From assembly GCA_022826345.1 (NCBI GenBank), contig JAJDVB010000136.1, positions 1 to 20,919 on the forward strand: a stretch of DNA of 20,919 nt, written 5' to 3'. The translations under genes were made by a program, and so were the position numbers. This document shows positions 8,988-17,611 of the stretch, in pieces. The notes under the pieces are model-generated. The model had not been told where the DNA came from, did no database searches, and was given only the letters and a program-made list of their open reading frames with translations. The stretch's first letter is position 1; the number at the start of each line of letters is the position of its first letter. This DNA comes from Alphaproteobacteria bacterium. GTDB taxonomy: Bacteria; Pseudomonadota; Alphaproteobacteria; UBA828.

Positions 8988-10267
8988 TGATGGACCCGGT
9001 CGATCTCGGCACCGCAGGCCGCGAGCTTGTCCTCGATCCGCTCGTAGCCGCGGTCGAGGTGATAGACCCGGTGCACCACCGTCTCACCCTCGGCGGCAAG
9101 CCCCGCGAGGACCAGCGACGACGAGGCCCGGAGGTCCGTGGCCATCACTTGCGCGCCGGTCAGCGAGTCGACCCCCCGTACCAGAGCAGTGGGGCCGCGC
9201 ACGGCGATATCCGCGCCCATGCGGCGCAGCTCTTGCACGTGCATGAAGCGGTTCTCGAAGATCGTCTCGGTGATCATCGCGGCGCCGTCGGCGACCGTCA
9301 TCAGCGCCATCGCCTGCGCCTGCAGGTCGGTGGGAAAGCCGGGATAAGGCCGCGTCGTCACGTCCGCAGCCGTGGGCCGGCCGTTGCCGCGCACCCTGAG
9401 CCCGCGCGCCGTCACGGTGATGCTGACCCCGGCGGCCTCCAGATAATCGACCAGCGAGCGCAGCAGCGCAGCCGGCGCGCCGGCAAGCTCGACATCGCCG
9501 CCCACGATGGCGGCGGCCAACGCATAGGTGCCGGCCTCGATGCGATCGCCCACCACGTGATGCTCGGCGCCGGAGAGCGCCTCCTTGCCGCGGATCAGCA
9601 GCTCGTCGGTGCCGATTCCCGTGATGTCGGCGCCCATCGCGTTCAGGCAAAGGGCGAGATCGGCGATCTCCGGCTCGCGCGCGGCGTTACGGATGACCGT
9701 TTCGCCGTCCGCGAGAGTCGCCGCCATCATCAGATTCTCGGTCGCGCCCACCGAGGCGAAGGGCAGCCTAATCTCGGCCCCGCGCAGTCGTCCCCGCGCG
9801 TGCGCCCGGATGTCGCCGTCCTCCAGCACGACCTCGGCGCCGAGCCGGGTGAGCCCGTCGATGTGCAGGTCCACGGGCCGCGTGCCGATGGCGCAGCCGC
9901 CGGGGAGCGAAACGGTCGCCCGCCCCGTGCGGGCGAGCAGCGGGCCCAGCACCAGGATGGAAGCGCGCATCCGGCTCACCAGCTCGTAGGGCGCCGTGGT
10001 GCTGGTGATCTGGCGCGCCCGGAGCGAAAGCACCCGCCCGGCATTGCCGCCCCGCCTCGCGTGGCCGTCCATGCCGATCTCGACGCCGTGTTGGGCGAGC
10101 AGGTGCGCGAGCGTCGTGATGTCGGTGAGGTGCGGGATGTTGGCGAGCGTAAGCGTCTCGTCGGTCAGAAGACTCGCCGCCATCAACGGCAGGGCCGCGT
10201 TCTTGGCACCAAAGATCTCGATCTCGCCCTCGAGCGGGCGGCCGCCCCTGATGCGAATACTGTCCAT
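8984..10267 (-). CDS. murA: UDP-N-acetylglucosamine 1-carboxyvinyltransferase
   Basis: This 427-residue enzyme transfers enolpyruvate from PEP to UDP-GlcNAc, the first committed cytosolic step of peptidoglycan synthesis. The N-terminal GAKNAALP holds Lys22 and Asn23 (substrate binding), and [16 protein letters not shown] holds the catalytic and fosfomycin-reactive Cys125. The two-domain EPSP-synthase-like repeat pattern and length are normal. A weak AGGGGCGG ribosome site precedes the ATG. It heads the operon, with a promoter candidate about 90 bp upstream. Its TGA overlaps the next gene's TTG. Because cysteine is retained at position 125, the protein is not of the natural Cys-to-Asp fosfomycin-insensitive type. 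Confidence 0.97.
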   Translation of the reverse strand: MDSIRIRGGRPLEGEIEIFGAKNAALPLMAASLLTDETLTLANIPHLTDITTLAHLLAQHGVEIGMDGHARRGGNAGRVLSLRARQITSTTAPYELVSRMRASILVLGPLLARTGRATVSLPGGCAIGTRPVDLHIDGLTRLGAEVVLEDGDIRAHARGRLRGAEIRLPFASVGATENLMMAATLADGETVIRNAAREPEIADLALCLNAMGADITGIGTDELLIRGKEALSGAEHHVVGDRIEAGTYALAAAIVGGDVELAGAPAALLRSLVDYLEAAGVSITVTARGLRVRGNGRPTAADVTTRPYPGFPTDLQAQAMALMTVADGAAMITETIFENRFMHVQELRRMGADIAVRGPTALVRGVDSLTGAQVMATDLRASSSLVLAGLAAEGETVVHRVYHLDRGYERIEDKLAACGAEIDRVHH

Positions 10268-10300
10268 GAACCGCCCCTGGCGCCGGGGGCGCGGCGCCGC

Positions 10301-10314
10301 CGTGCGGCCGCACG
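10301..10314. repeat. 14-bp perfect palindrome in murA leader
   Basis: CGTGCGGCCGCACG reads identically on both strands. It lies between the candidate murA promoter and the murA start, about 35 bp upstream of the ATG, within a run of other GC-rich inverted repeats (10276-10300). It could be an RNA hairpin in the leader or a regulator site. In DNA this GC-rich, chance is also possible. Confidence 0.35.
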
Positions 10315-10354
10315 CAAGAATCGGCGCGACCGCCCCGTCCGCTTTCGCGGCCGC

Positions 10355-10383
10355 ACCATAGGCGAGCGGCGCCCGAGGGACAA
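10355..10383 (-). promoter_or_regulatory. candidate promoter of the murA operon
   Basis: The minus strand shows a -35 box TTGTCC (10378-10383), a spacer of exactly 17 bp, and a -10 box TATGGT (10355-10360), each 4/6 to consensus. It lies in the 124-bp gap between soxG and murA, giving an untranslated leader of roughly 80 nt. It is the only promoter-like pair I found for the nine-gene operon. Confidence 0.5.
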
Positions 10384-10391
10384 GCCGCGGC

Positions 10392-10985
10392 TCAGGCCGC
10401 GCGGAACTCCGCCATCGCGTCGAGCAGCCAAGTGGCGAGATAGACCGAGAACGAGTTGCGCACCGTAATCTCGTAGCTCGGCGCGTCGCCGGTCTGGTGC
10501 AGAATCACGTTCGCCTTGGAGAGTGCGGTCTGCACGCAGGTGCCGGGCGTGAACGCGCGCGGGTGAAGGTCCAACCGGCAGCCCTTCAGCAGCACCTCCC
10601 GCGCCAGGGGGCCGGAGAGCGCGAGCGTGGCGTACATGGCGCTCACGTCGGTCAGTGCGTGGTGGCGGCCGTCGAGGCGGCCCCGCAGCGTGTCTTCGAG
10701 CGCGGCGCCGTCCTCCGCCGGCCCGGTCACCAGCCACTCGTCGGGACCAAGCCAGAGCAGGATCGTGCCGTTGACGGTGGTGGCCGCGGTGTTGGGCGTG
10801 CGCGGCAGCGACCCGCCGAGCACCGCGCCGGCGACGGTGAGCGCCTCCACGTCCTTCTGATCGAGCCTGAGGTTGAGCCTGATGCGCCCCGGCTGCTCGG
10901 CGAGGGTGACACCGTCGGCGTGCGCTCCCGCGAGCGCATCTGCGAGGTCCGCAAGGGGGCTGCGCGGTGCCGGCGCCTCAGCCAT
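10392..10985 (-). CDS. soxG: sarcosine oxidase gamma subunit
   Basis: This 197-residue subunit belongs to heterotetrameric sarcosine oxidase (TSOX). It is GcvT-like and has no cofactor of its own; it is needed for assembly. Family features are the [17 protein letters not shown] block near residues 75-90, [21 protein letters not shown], and the C-terminal [16 protein letters not shown] start at the ATG of [10 protein letters not shown], which overlaps the soxA stop by 8 bp; the longer frame would run into soxA with Arg-rich shadow codons. It is the last gene of the soxBDAG operon. A small GC hairpin (CGCGGC/GCCGCG) spans its stop codon but has no T-run. Confidence 0.92.
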   Translation of the reverse strand: MAEAPAPRSPLADLADALAGAHADGVTLAEQPGRIRLNLRLDQKDVEALTVAGAVLGGSLPRTPNTAATTVNGTILLWLGPDEWLVTGPAEDGAALEDTLRGRLDGRHHALTDVSAMYATLALSGPLAREVLLKGCRLDLHPRAFTPGTCVQTALSKANVILHQTGDAPSYEITVRNSFSVYLATWLLDAMAEFRAA

Positions 10986-13983
10986 CCCGCTTCGCTCCTT
11001 CCGGATCGTAGAACACCGGCTCGGTGATCTTGCAGGGGCGGAAGCCGCTCTCGGGCGCCGCATAGATGGTCTCGCCCTTGCGTGCCCGGCCGCTCCTCAC
11101 CAAAGCGAGCGCGATGGAACGGCCAAGCGTCGGGCTCGCGTAGCTCGACGTGACGTGGCCGATCATCGGGATCGGCGGACGGCCGCGCTTGTCCACGAGC
11201 TGCGTGCCCTCGGGCAGCACCTTCTTCGGATCGTCGGTGAGGATGCCGACGAGCTGCTTGCGGTTCTCGCGCCGCGAGTCCTCGCGGCTCCAGGCGCGCT
11301 TGCCCAGAAAATCCGGCTTCTTCTTCGAGACGATCCAGTCCATGCCGAGGTCGTGGGGCGTGGTGGTGCCGTCGGTCTCCTGGCCAACGATGATGAAGCC
11401 GCGTTCGGCGCGAAGCACGTGCATCGCCTCGGTGCCGTAGGGGGTGATGCCGTGCTGGGCGCCCGCCTCCATCAGCGCCTCCCACAGGTGCCGCCCGTGG
11501 TGCCAGGGCACGTTGATCTCGAAGCTGAGCTCGCCGGTAAAGCTGATGCGGAAGACCCGCGCTGCCACGCCGGCAACGACGCCCTCCTTCACACTCATGA
11601 AAGGGAAGGACTCGCTATCGAGTGCCATCTCCGGCGCCACGGCCGTGAGCACGTCGCGGGCGCGCGGGCCGGCGAGGGCAACGGTCGCCCACTGCTCGGT
11701 CACCGAGGTGCAGTAGACCCTGAGCGCCGGCCACTCGGTCTGCAGCCATTCCTCGAGCCACTCCAGCACATGGGCCGCGTTGCCCGTGGTCGTCGTCATC
11801 AGATAGTGGTTCTCGCCGAGGCGGGCGGTGGTGCCGTCGTCGAAGACCATGCCGTCGTCGCCGCACATCAGCCCGTAGCGCACCCGGCCCACCTTCAGCG
11901 TCGAGAAGGCGTTGGTGTAGACCATGTCGAGCAGGGTCGTCGCGTCCGGCCCCTTGATGTCGATCTTGCCGAGGGTGGAGGCGTCGAGGATGCCCGCAGC
12001 CTCCCGCACAGCCCGGCACTCCCGCGCCACCGCCGCGTGCTTGTCCTCGCCTGCCTTGGGATACCACCAGGGCCGGTGCCACTGGCCCACCGGCTCGAAC
12101 ACCGCACCCGCCGCCTCGTGCCACTCGTGCATCGCGGTGCGCCGCACCGGGTCCATCAGCGGGCCGGTATCGCGGCCGGCAAGCGCGCCAAAGGTGACCG
12201 GCGTGTAGGGCGGCCGGTAGGTGGTAAAGCCCACCTCGGGCACGGTCTTGCCCAGCGCATCGGCGAGGATGGCGAGGCCGTTGACGTTGGCCGTCTTGCC
12301 CTGGTCGGTGCCCATGCCGACGGTGGTGTAACGCTTGACGTGCTCGACCGACCGAAAGCCCTCGCGCGCCGCGAGCCGGATGTCCGCCGCGGTCACGTCG
12401 TCCTGGTGGTCGACCATGTGCTTGGCCTTGCCGTGGCCGAGTGGCTTCAGCCCCGGCACGAGCCAGAACGGAGTGATGGTGCCGGGCTCCGGCGCTTCGA
12501 CAGGCGGTGACGGCGGCGGCGTGCCATCGCCGAAGCCTGCCGCCTCCGCCGCGCGCGCGCCGGCAGCGGCGCCTTCAGCGAGACAGGCGGCGAGGCCGAA
12601 GCTGCCGTTGGCGGCACCCACTGCTTCCAGTGCCTGCGTCGCCCTGCCGGGAAGGAAGATGCCCCGCGCCTCCTCGTAAGTGAGCTTGCCGGCCGATTGG
12701 CTGAAGAGATGCACCGCCGGGTTCCAACCGCCGGAGACGAGCACGCTGTCGCAGAAGATGCGGTATCGCTCGCCGCCGAGCCCGCCATCCCCGTCGAGCT
12801 TCGCAACGGTGACAGAGCGGACCCGCTTGGTCCCGTGGGTGGCGGCGATGACCGAGCCGGTGTGGAGCGCCACGCCGGCCTCCTTGAGCGCAGGCGCCAG
12901 CGACGCCGCAGGCTCGGGCCGGCAATCGACCACGGCGCCGACCGTGCCGCCCGCCTCAACGATATCGTGGGCAGCCTCGTAAGCCGCGTCGTTGTTGGTG
13001 AAGAGCACCGCGCGCTCGCCCGGCAACGCCGCATAGTGGTTGACATAGCGCTGCGCCGCCGAGGCCAGCATAACGCCGGGGCGGTCGTTGTCGGCGAACA
13101 CCAATGGCCGCTCGTGGGCGCCGGTGGCGAGCACCACGTGCCCAGCCTTGATGTTCCAGAGGCGCTGGCGGCTCGTGCCGGCCGGCGCGCCCGGCCCCAG
13201 GTGGTCGGTGCGGCGCTCGAACGCGCTCAGGGAGTTGTGGTCGTAGTAGCCGAAGAGCGTGGTGCGGGTGAGGACGCGCACCTCCTCCATGGCGGCGAGA
13301 CGCCCGGCCGCCGCCTGGGCCCAAGCCGCGCCGTCGACGCCATCGACCTTGTGGCGGAGGCCCAGCAGGGCGCCGCCGAGCGCGGCCTCGTCGTCCACCA
13401 GCAGGACCCGCGCGCCTGCCTCGCCGGCGGCAAGCGCGGCGGCGATCCCGGCCGGCCCGCCGCCCACCACCAGCACGTCGCAGTGGACGTTCATCTTGTC
13501 GTAGGAGTCCGGGTCGGGCGCCTCGGGCGCGCGGCCGAGACCCGCCATGCGCCGGATCGCGGGCTCGTAGAGCGACTTCCAGAACGACGCGGGCCAGAGG
13601 AAGGTCTTGTAATAGAAACCGGCGGGGAAGAGCGGCGCGAGCTTCCCTGTCCAGGCAGCGAGGTCGCAGTTGGCGCTCGGCCAGGCGTTGACGCCGGCGG
13701 CGGTGAGCCCGTCGTAGAGCTCCACCTGGGTCGCGCGCAGGTTGGGCTCCGACCGCGCGCCTTCGCCGAGCTGCACCAGGGCGGACGGCTCCTCCGCGCC
13801 TGCGGTGAGGATGCCGCGCGGCCGGTGGTACTTGAAGCTGCGGCTGGTCAGGTGCGTTCCGCTCGCGATCAGTGCGGACGCCAGCGTATCTCCGGCATAG
13901 CCCTCGTAGCTTCGCCCGTTGAAGGTGAAGCGGAGGCGCTGCGCCCTGTCGATCCGCCCGCCCTCCTTGAGACGAAAGCGCAC
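10978..13983 (-). CDS. soxA: sarcosine oxidase alpha subunit
   Basis: This 1001-residue large TSOX subunit accepts electrons and binds NAD+ and tetrahydrofolate, so sarcosine oxidation yields glycine and 5,10-methylene-THF. Three parts are visible: an N-terminal ferredoxin-like region without iron-sulfur cysteines (about 1-100, with SFKYHRPRGI); an NAD-binding Rossmann domain with VVGGGPAGIAAALAAGEAGA (172-191) and a second segment ATGAHERPLVFADNDRPG; and a C-terminal GcvT-type folate domain beginning near WHEAAGAVFEPVGQWHRP, ending with the GKRAW and VGIL segments. Length matches known TSOX alpha. The start codon is GTG, overlapping the soxD TAG by one base (TAGTG). The next gene, soxG, overlaps its end. 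Confidence 0.96.
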   Translation of the reverse strand: MRFRLKEGGRIDRAQRLRFTFNGRSYEGYAGDTLASALIASGTHLTSRSFKYHRPRGILTAGAEEPSALVQLGEGARSEPNLRATQVELYDGLTAAGVNAWPSANCDLAAWTGKLAPLFPAGFYYKTFLWPASFWKSLYEPAIRRMAGLGRAPEAPDPDSYDKMNVHCDVLVVGGGPAGIAAALAAGEAGARVLLVDDEAALGGALLGLRHKVDGVDGAAWAQAAAGRLAAMEEVRVLTRTTLFGYYDHNSLSAFERRTDHLGPGAPAGTSRQRLWNIKAGHVVLATGAHERPLVFADNDRPGVMLASAAQRYVNHYAALPGERAVLFTNNDAAYEAAHDIVEAGGTVGAVVDCRPEPAASLAPALKEAGVALHTGSVIAATHGTKRVRSVTVAKLDGDGGLGGERYRIFCDSVLVSGGWNPAVHLFSQSAGKLTYEEARGIFLPGRATQALEAVGAANGSFGLAACLAEGAAAGARAAEAAGFGDGTPPPSPPVEAPEPGTITPFWLVPGLKPLGHGKAKHMVDHQDDVTAADIRLAAREGFRSVEHVKRYTTVGMGTDQGKTANVNGLAILADALGKTVPEVGFTTYRPPYTPVTFGALAGRDTGPLMDPVRRTAMHEWHEAAGAVFEPVGQWHRPWWYPKAGEDKHAAVARECRAVREAAGILDASTLGKIDIKGPDATTLLDMVYTNAFSTLKVGRVRYGLMCGDDGMVFDDGTTARLGENHYLMTTTTGNAAHVLEWLEEWLQTEWPALRVYCTSVTEQWATVALAGPRARDVLTAVAPEMALDSESFPFMSVKEGVVAGVAARVFRISFTGELSFEINVPWHHGRHLWEALMEAGAQHGITPYGTEAMHVLRAERGFIIVGQETDGTTTPHDLGMDWIVSKKKPDFLGKRAWSREDSRRENRKQLVGILTDDPKKVLPEGTQLVDKRGRPPIPMIGHVTSSYASPTLGRSIALALVRSGRARKGETIYAAPESGFRPCKITEPVFYDPEGAKRDG

Positions 13984-14279
13984 TATCCGCCCTCCGCCCC
14001 GTCGCCCGGCGCATCGGGCCGCGGCGTGCCCATGGGATAGATCGTGAGCACGTCGTTGCTGACGGTATCGCGCAGCGCGTTGAACCAGCGCCGGCAGCCT
14101 TCCCGGTGCATCCAGCGCTCGGCGTGGGCGCCCTTCGGGTTGGTCCGCATGAAGAGATAGTCTCCCCAGCCAGCATCGTCGGTCGTCGCCGGGTCGGGAC
14201 GCGCGATGTGGGCCTCACCGCCGTAGCGAAACTCGGTCTCGGGCCGGGCGCCGCACCAGGGGCAATCGATCCAGAGCAT
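13983..14279 (-). CDS. soxD: sarcosine oxidase delta subunit
   Basis: This 98-residue small zinc-binding subunit of heterotetrameric sarcosine oxidase starts MLWIDCPWCGARPE. Cys6, Cys9, His58 and Cys62 (in WMHREGC) match the four zinc ligands known for the family. The FMRTNPKGAHAERW segment is typical. A GCAAGGG ribosome site lies just before the ATG. It begins 13 bp after soxB and its stop shares one base with the soxA GTG. Size and gene order are those of standard soxBDAG operons. Confidence 0.95.
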   Translation of the reverse strand: MLWIDCPWCGARPETEFRYGGEAHIARPDPATTDDAGWGDYLFMRTNPKGAHAERWMHREGCRRWFNALRDTVSNDVLTIYPMGTPRPDAPGDGAEGG

Positions 14280-14292
14280 CCCTTGCGGCCCC

Positions 14293-15543
14293 CTAATGCG
14301 CCACGGCCGCCGCCGCGTGCTCGTCGATCAGCGCGCCGGAGGTGAAGCGATCGAGAGCAAAGGGCGCGTTGAGCGGGTGCGGCTCACCGGTTGCGATGGT
14401 GTGGGCCAACACCCAGCCCGAGCCCGGTGTCGCCTTGAAGCCGCCGGTGCCCCAGCCGCCGTTGATGAAGAGCCCTTCCACCGGCGTCTTGCTGATGATG
14501 GGCGAGGCGTCGGGGCAGACGTCCACGATCCCGGCCCAGGAGCGCATCATGCGCACCCGGCTAAAGATCGGGATCAGCTCCACGATCGCCCCCATCTGGT
14601 CCTCGATCGTGTGCAGGCCGCCGCGCTGGCTGTATGAGTTTGGCGGGTCGAGGCCGGCGCCGATCACGAGCTCGCCCTTGTCGGACTGGCTGACGTAGAC
14701 GTGCACGCCGTTCGACATGATGACGCAGTGGAGCACGGGCTTGAGCGGCTCCGAGACCAGCGCCTGCAGCGGGTGGCTCTCGATCGGCAGCCGAAAGCCC
14801 GCCATCGCAGCCAGCACCGAGCTATGCCCCGCGACCACAATACCCACCTTCTTCGCGCCGATGGCGCCCTGCGTGGTCTGCACCCCGGTCACCCGGCCGC
14901 CCTCCACGTCGATGCCGGTGACCTCGCAGTTCTGGATGATGTCCACGCCGCGCGCGTCCGCCGCCCGCGCAAAACCCCAGGCGACGGCGTCATGGCGCGC
15001 GTTGCCGCCGCGCCGCTGCAGGGTGCCGCCCATGATCGGGTAGCGAGTCTTGGACGAAGTGTTGAGGATCGGGCAGAACGCCTTGACCTCTTCCGTCGTC
15101 AGGAGCTCGGCATCCACCGCATTGAGCCGGTTGGCGTTGACCCGCCGGGTCGCCTCCTGCATGTCGTGGACGTTGTGGATCAGGTTGAGCACGCCGCGCT
15201 GGCTGAACATCAGGTTGTAGTTCAGCTCCTGCGCCAGCCCCTCCCACAGCTTGAGCGAATGCTCGTAAAGGGCGGCGCTCTCGTCCCACAGGTAGTTGGA
15301 GCGGATCACCGTGGTGTTGCGCCCGGTGTTGCCGCCGCCGAGCCAGCCCTTCTCCAGCACCGCCACATTGGTGATGCCGTGGAGGGCGGCGAGGTAGTAG
15401 GCGGTGGCCAGCCCATGCCCGCCGGCGCCGATGATGACCACGTCGTAGGCGGGCTTCGGCGCGGGGCTGCGCCACTGCTCCGGCCAGCGCTCGTGGTGGC
15501 TCAGCGCGTTGCGCGCCAGGCTGAAGATCGAGAACTTTTTCAT
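14293..15543 (-). CDS. soxB: sarcosine oxidase beta subunit
   Basis: This 416-residue catalytic flavoprotein subunit demethylates sarcosine at FAD and passes electrons to FMN, which reduces O2 to H2O2. The FAD-binding dinucleotide motif is [17 protein letters not shown] (residues 35-51). The histidine that carries covalent FMN in known TSOX enzymes is very likely His184 in [11 protein letters not shown]. The C-terminal FAD segment [17 protein letters not shown] is intact. Length fits the family. It is the first gene of the operon; the ATG has only a weak ribosome site, and a promoter candidate lies just upstream (15555-15583). The protein should be cytosolic. Confidence 0.96.
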   Translation of the reverse strand: MKKFSIFSLARNALSHHERWPEQWRSPAPKPAYDVVIIGAGGHGLATAYYLAALHGITNVAVLEKGWLGGGNTGRNTTVIRSNYLWDESAALYEHSLKLWEGLAQELNYNLMFSQRGVLNLIHNVHDMQEATRRVNANRLNAVDAELLTTEEVKAFCPILNTSSKTRYPIMGGTLQRRGGNARHDAVAWGFARAADARGVDIIQNCEVTGIDVEGGRVTGVQTTQGAIGAKKVGIVVAGHSSVLAAMAGFRLPIESHPLQALVSEPLKPVLHCVIMSNGVHVYVSQSDKGELVIGAGLDPPNSYSQRGGLHTIEDQMGAIVELIPIFSRVRMMRSWAGIVDVCPDASPIISKTPVEGLFINGGWGTGGFKATPGSGWVLAHTIATGEPHPLNAPFALDRFTSGALIDEHAAAAVAH

Positions 15544-15554
15544 CTGCGGAAGCC

Positions 15555-15583
15555 GGAATACAGGAACCGCCCGCCCGTGTCAC
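15555..15583 (-). promoter_or_regulatory. candidate promoter of soxBDAG
   Basis: The minus strand shows a -35 box GTGACA (15578-15583, 5/6), a 17-bp spacer, and a -10 box TATTCC (15555-15560, 3/6). The -10 ends only 11 nt before the soxB ATG, so the transcript would be nearly leaderless. This agrees with the weak ribosome site. Confidence 0.35.
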
Positions 15584-15613
15584 TCGCAGGTTGGGACGAT
15601 CCCCGTGCGCAGC

Positions 15614-15642
15614 TTGACTGACCGGGGCGGGAGGCGTACTTG
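15614..15642 (+). promoter_or_regulatory. weak candidate promoter for CoA-binding gene and metY
   Basis: The plus strand has a -35 box TTGACT (15614-15619, 5/6) followed after 17 bp by TACTTG (15637-15642), a poor -10. The weak -10 lies in the middle of the 24-bp dyad at 15629-15652, so a repressor there could block it, or an activator could be needed. Confidence 0.3.
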
Positions 15643-15652
15643 TGCGCCTCCC
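15629..15652. repeat. 24-bp dyad in soxB/metY divergent region, possible operator
   Basis: Arms GGGAGGCGTAC (15629-15639) and GTGCGCCTCCC (15642-15652) are inverted repeats matching at 10 of 11 positions, separated by TT. The dyad lies in the 140-bp region between two divergent operons and overlaps the weak plus-strand -10. It could be an operator for a dimeric regulator or an RNA hairpin in the plus-strand leader. No adjacent regulator gene is present. Confidence 0.45.
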
Positions 15653-15683
15653 ACACCCCCGACAGCCGCACGGACCTCTCGCA

Positions 15684-16235
15684 ATGGTCGATGTCGCGAT
15701 CAAATCGACGGACGGGCATCCGCTCGCCTTCCTGCCCGAGCACGACGGCTACGCCGACGATTACCTGCGCACCATCCTCCGAGGGGTGAAGACCTTCGCC
15801 ATGGTGGGTGCCAGCACCCACTGGCGCCGGCCCAGTTTCTACGCCATGAAGTACCTGACCAAGAAGGGTTATCGGGTGATCCCCATCAACCCCGGCCGGG
15901 CCGGGGAGACGATCCTGGGCGAGACCGTTTACGGCAGCCTTGCCGAATGTCCTCACAAGCTCGACATGGTGGACATCTTCCGTACCTCGGAGGAGGCGCT
16001 GGACATCACCAAGGACGTCATCGCGAACAAGGACGAGAAGGGCATCGAGGTGCTGTGGATGCAGCTCACGGTGCGCAACGACCATGCCGCGCAGCTCGCC
16101 GAAGAGGCCGGGCTCACGGTCGTCATGAACCGCTGCCCCAAGATCGAGTTCGCCCGGCTCTCGGGCGAGCTGAGCATGAGCGGCATCAACTCGCGGATCG
16201 TATCCGCAAAGCGGGTAAGGCCGCTCAACGCATGA
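15684..16235 (+). CDS. CoA-binding domain protein (Rossmann)
   Basis: This 183-residue protein is of the CoA_binding/YccU type, a small cytosolic Rossmann fold like the CoA-binding part of succinyl-CoA synthetase alpha. TFAMVGAST (residues 37-45), the VIPINPG strand-loop (65-71), the LDMVDIFR segment and the late MNRCPKIEF motif with Cys151 are typical. No enzymatic function is established. I chose the ATG; a GTG at 15642 is in frame but sits inside the dyad. Its stop overlaps the metY ATG as ATGA. In alphaproteobacteria this gene is often paired with metY, which suggests a role in sulfur or acyl-homoserine metabolism, but that is inference. Confidence 0.88.
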   Translation: MVDVAIKSTDGHPLAFLPEHDGYADDYLRTILRGVKTFAMVGASTHWRRPSFYAMKYLTKKGYRVIPINPGRAGETILGETVYGSLAECPHKLDMVDIFRTSEEALDITKDVIANKDEKGIEVLWMQLTVRNDHAAQLAEEAGLTVVMNRCPKIEFARLSGELSMSGINSRIVSAKRVRPLNA

Positions 16236-17557
16236 ACGAGATGCAACCCCTCAAGGCGGAGGCCGCCAAGGCCACGCCGCAGCGCGAGTACGGGATAGAG
16301 ACGCGGGCGGTCCACGCCGGCGCGCGGCCCGACCCGGTCACCGGCGCCCGGACGACGCCGATCTATCAGACCGCGGCCTACGCTTTCGACGATGCCGACC
16401 ACGCGGCCGAGCTCTTCAACCTGCAGACCTTCGGCTACATTTATTCGCGCATTACCAATCCCACCGTCGCCGTGCTCGAGGAACGGGTCGCGGCATTGGA
16501 GAACGGGCGCGGCGCCGTGGCGGCCGCCACCGGCCACGCGGCGCAGTTCCTGGTGGGCGCCACGCTGCTGGAGAGCGGCGACGAGTTCATCTCGTCCAAT
16601 AATCTCTACGGCGGTTCGGTCACCCAGTTCGGCTTGAGCTTCAAGAAGCTCGGCTGGACTTGCCACTTCGTCGACATGACGGAGCCCGAGAACGTCGAGC
16701 GGGCGATGACCGACAAGGTCAAGTTCGTCTTCTGCGAGGGGCTGGCCAACCCCGGCGGCATCGTGCTCGATCTCGAAGCGATCGCCGAGGTCACGAAGCG
16801 CCACGGCGTGCCGCTCATTGTCGACAACACGATGGCCTCGCCCTATCTCTGCCGGCCCTTCGAGCACGGCGCCGACCTCGTGGTCCACTCAACCACGAAG
16901 TTCATCGGTGGCCACGGCAATACCATGGGCGGCATAGTGGTCGAATCCGGCCGCTTCGACTGGTGGCAGAACGACAAGTTCCCGAGCATGACCAAGCCGG
17001 ACCCGGCCTATCACGGCCTCACCTTCGCCGAGACCTTCGGCGACTTCGGCTTCACCATGAAGGTGCGCGCCGTGGCGCTGCGGGACTATGGCCCAAGCAT
17101 GGCGGCGCAGGCGGCCTGGAACCTGCTGCAGGGGGTGGAGACGCTACCGCTCCGCATGGAACGCCACTGCTCGAATGCGCTTGCGGTCGCCAAGTATCTG
17201 GAAGACCACCCTAAGGTCTCCTGGGTTTCCTACGCCGGGCTGAAATCGAACCGCTATTACGAGCTCGCCCAGAGATACCTGCCGCGCGGCGCAGGCGCGG
17301 TCTTCACCTTCGGCGTCAAGGGCGGCTACGAGGCTGGCCTCCAGGTGGTGGACAAGGTCAACATGTTCTCGCACCTCGCCAACATCGGCGACACGCGGAG
17401 CCTGATCATCCACCCGGCGTCGACCACGCACCGGCAGCTCACCGACGAGCAGAAGGTCAACGCCGGCGCGGGGCCCGACGTGGTGCGGCTCTCGGTCGGC
17501 ATCGAGAGCCTCGACGACATCATCGCCGATCTCGACCAGGCCCTCGATCAGGCCTGA
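16232..17557 (+). CDS. metY: O-acetylhomoserine aminocarboxypropyltransferase (sulfhydrylase)
   Basis: This 441-residue PLP enzyme of the Cys/Met metabolism family makes homocysteine from O-acetylhomoserine and sulfide. The PLP lysine is Lys223 in VVHSTTKFIGGHGN, the pyridine-N aspartate is Asp198 in VDNTMASP, and YSRITNPTV (71-79) is the usual phosphate-binding region. The length of about 430-440, rather than about 390, fits MetY rather than MetB/MetC/MetZ. The ATG overlaps the CoA-binding gene's stop as ATGA. No SAM-II-like leader was recognised upstream. Homocysteine methylation uses methyl-THF, which may link this gene to the divergent sox operon. Confidence 0.94.
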   Translation: MNEMQPLKAEAAKATPQREYGIETRAVHAGARPDPVTGARTTPIYQTAAYAFDDADHAAELFNLQTFGYIYSRITNPTVAVLEERVAALENGRGAVAAATGHAAQFLVGATLLESGDEFISSNNLYGGSVTQFGLSFKKLGWTCHFVDMTEPENVERAMTDKVKFVFCEGLANPGGIVLDLEAIAEVTKRHGVPLIVDNTMASPYLCRPFEHGADLVVHSTTKFIGGHGNTMGGIVVESGRFDWWQNDKFPSMTKPDPAYHGLTFAETFGDFGFTMKVRAVALRDYGPSMAAQAAWNLLQGVETLPLRMERHCSNALAVAKYLEDHPKVSWVSYAGLKSNRYYELAQRYLPRGAGAVFTFGVKGGYEAGLQVVDKVNMFSHLANIGDTRSLIIHPASTTHRQLTDEQKVNAGAGPDVVRLSVGIESLDDIIADLDQALDQA

Positions 17558-17611
17558 CGGTCGCGTTTCTCTACTGAGTGGGCTTGATTGCCGCTCTCGC
17601 GGGCGGACGGG

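Noticed and set aside
10386..10401. Rho-independent terminator at the end of soxG
   Set aside because: The CGCGGC/GCCGCG hairpin has a short stem and no T-run on the transcribed strand.
15544..15683. SAM-II riboswitch upstream of the CoA-binding/metY unit
   Set aside because: SAM-II leaders occur before methionine genes in alphaproteobacteria, but I found none of the conserved pseudoknot sequence here, and the space is taken by the dyad.
15509..16231. N-terminal extension of the metY frame over the CoA-binding gene
   Set aside because: The residues are low-complexity shadow of the CoA-binding gene, and the ATGA overlap gives a natural start at 16232.
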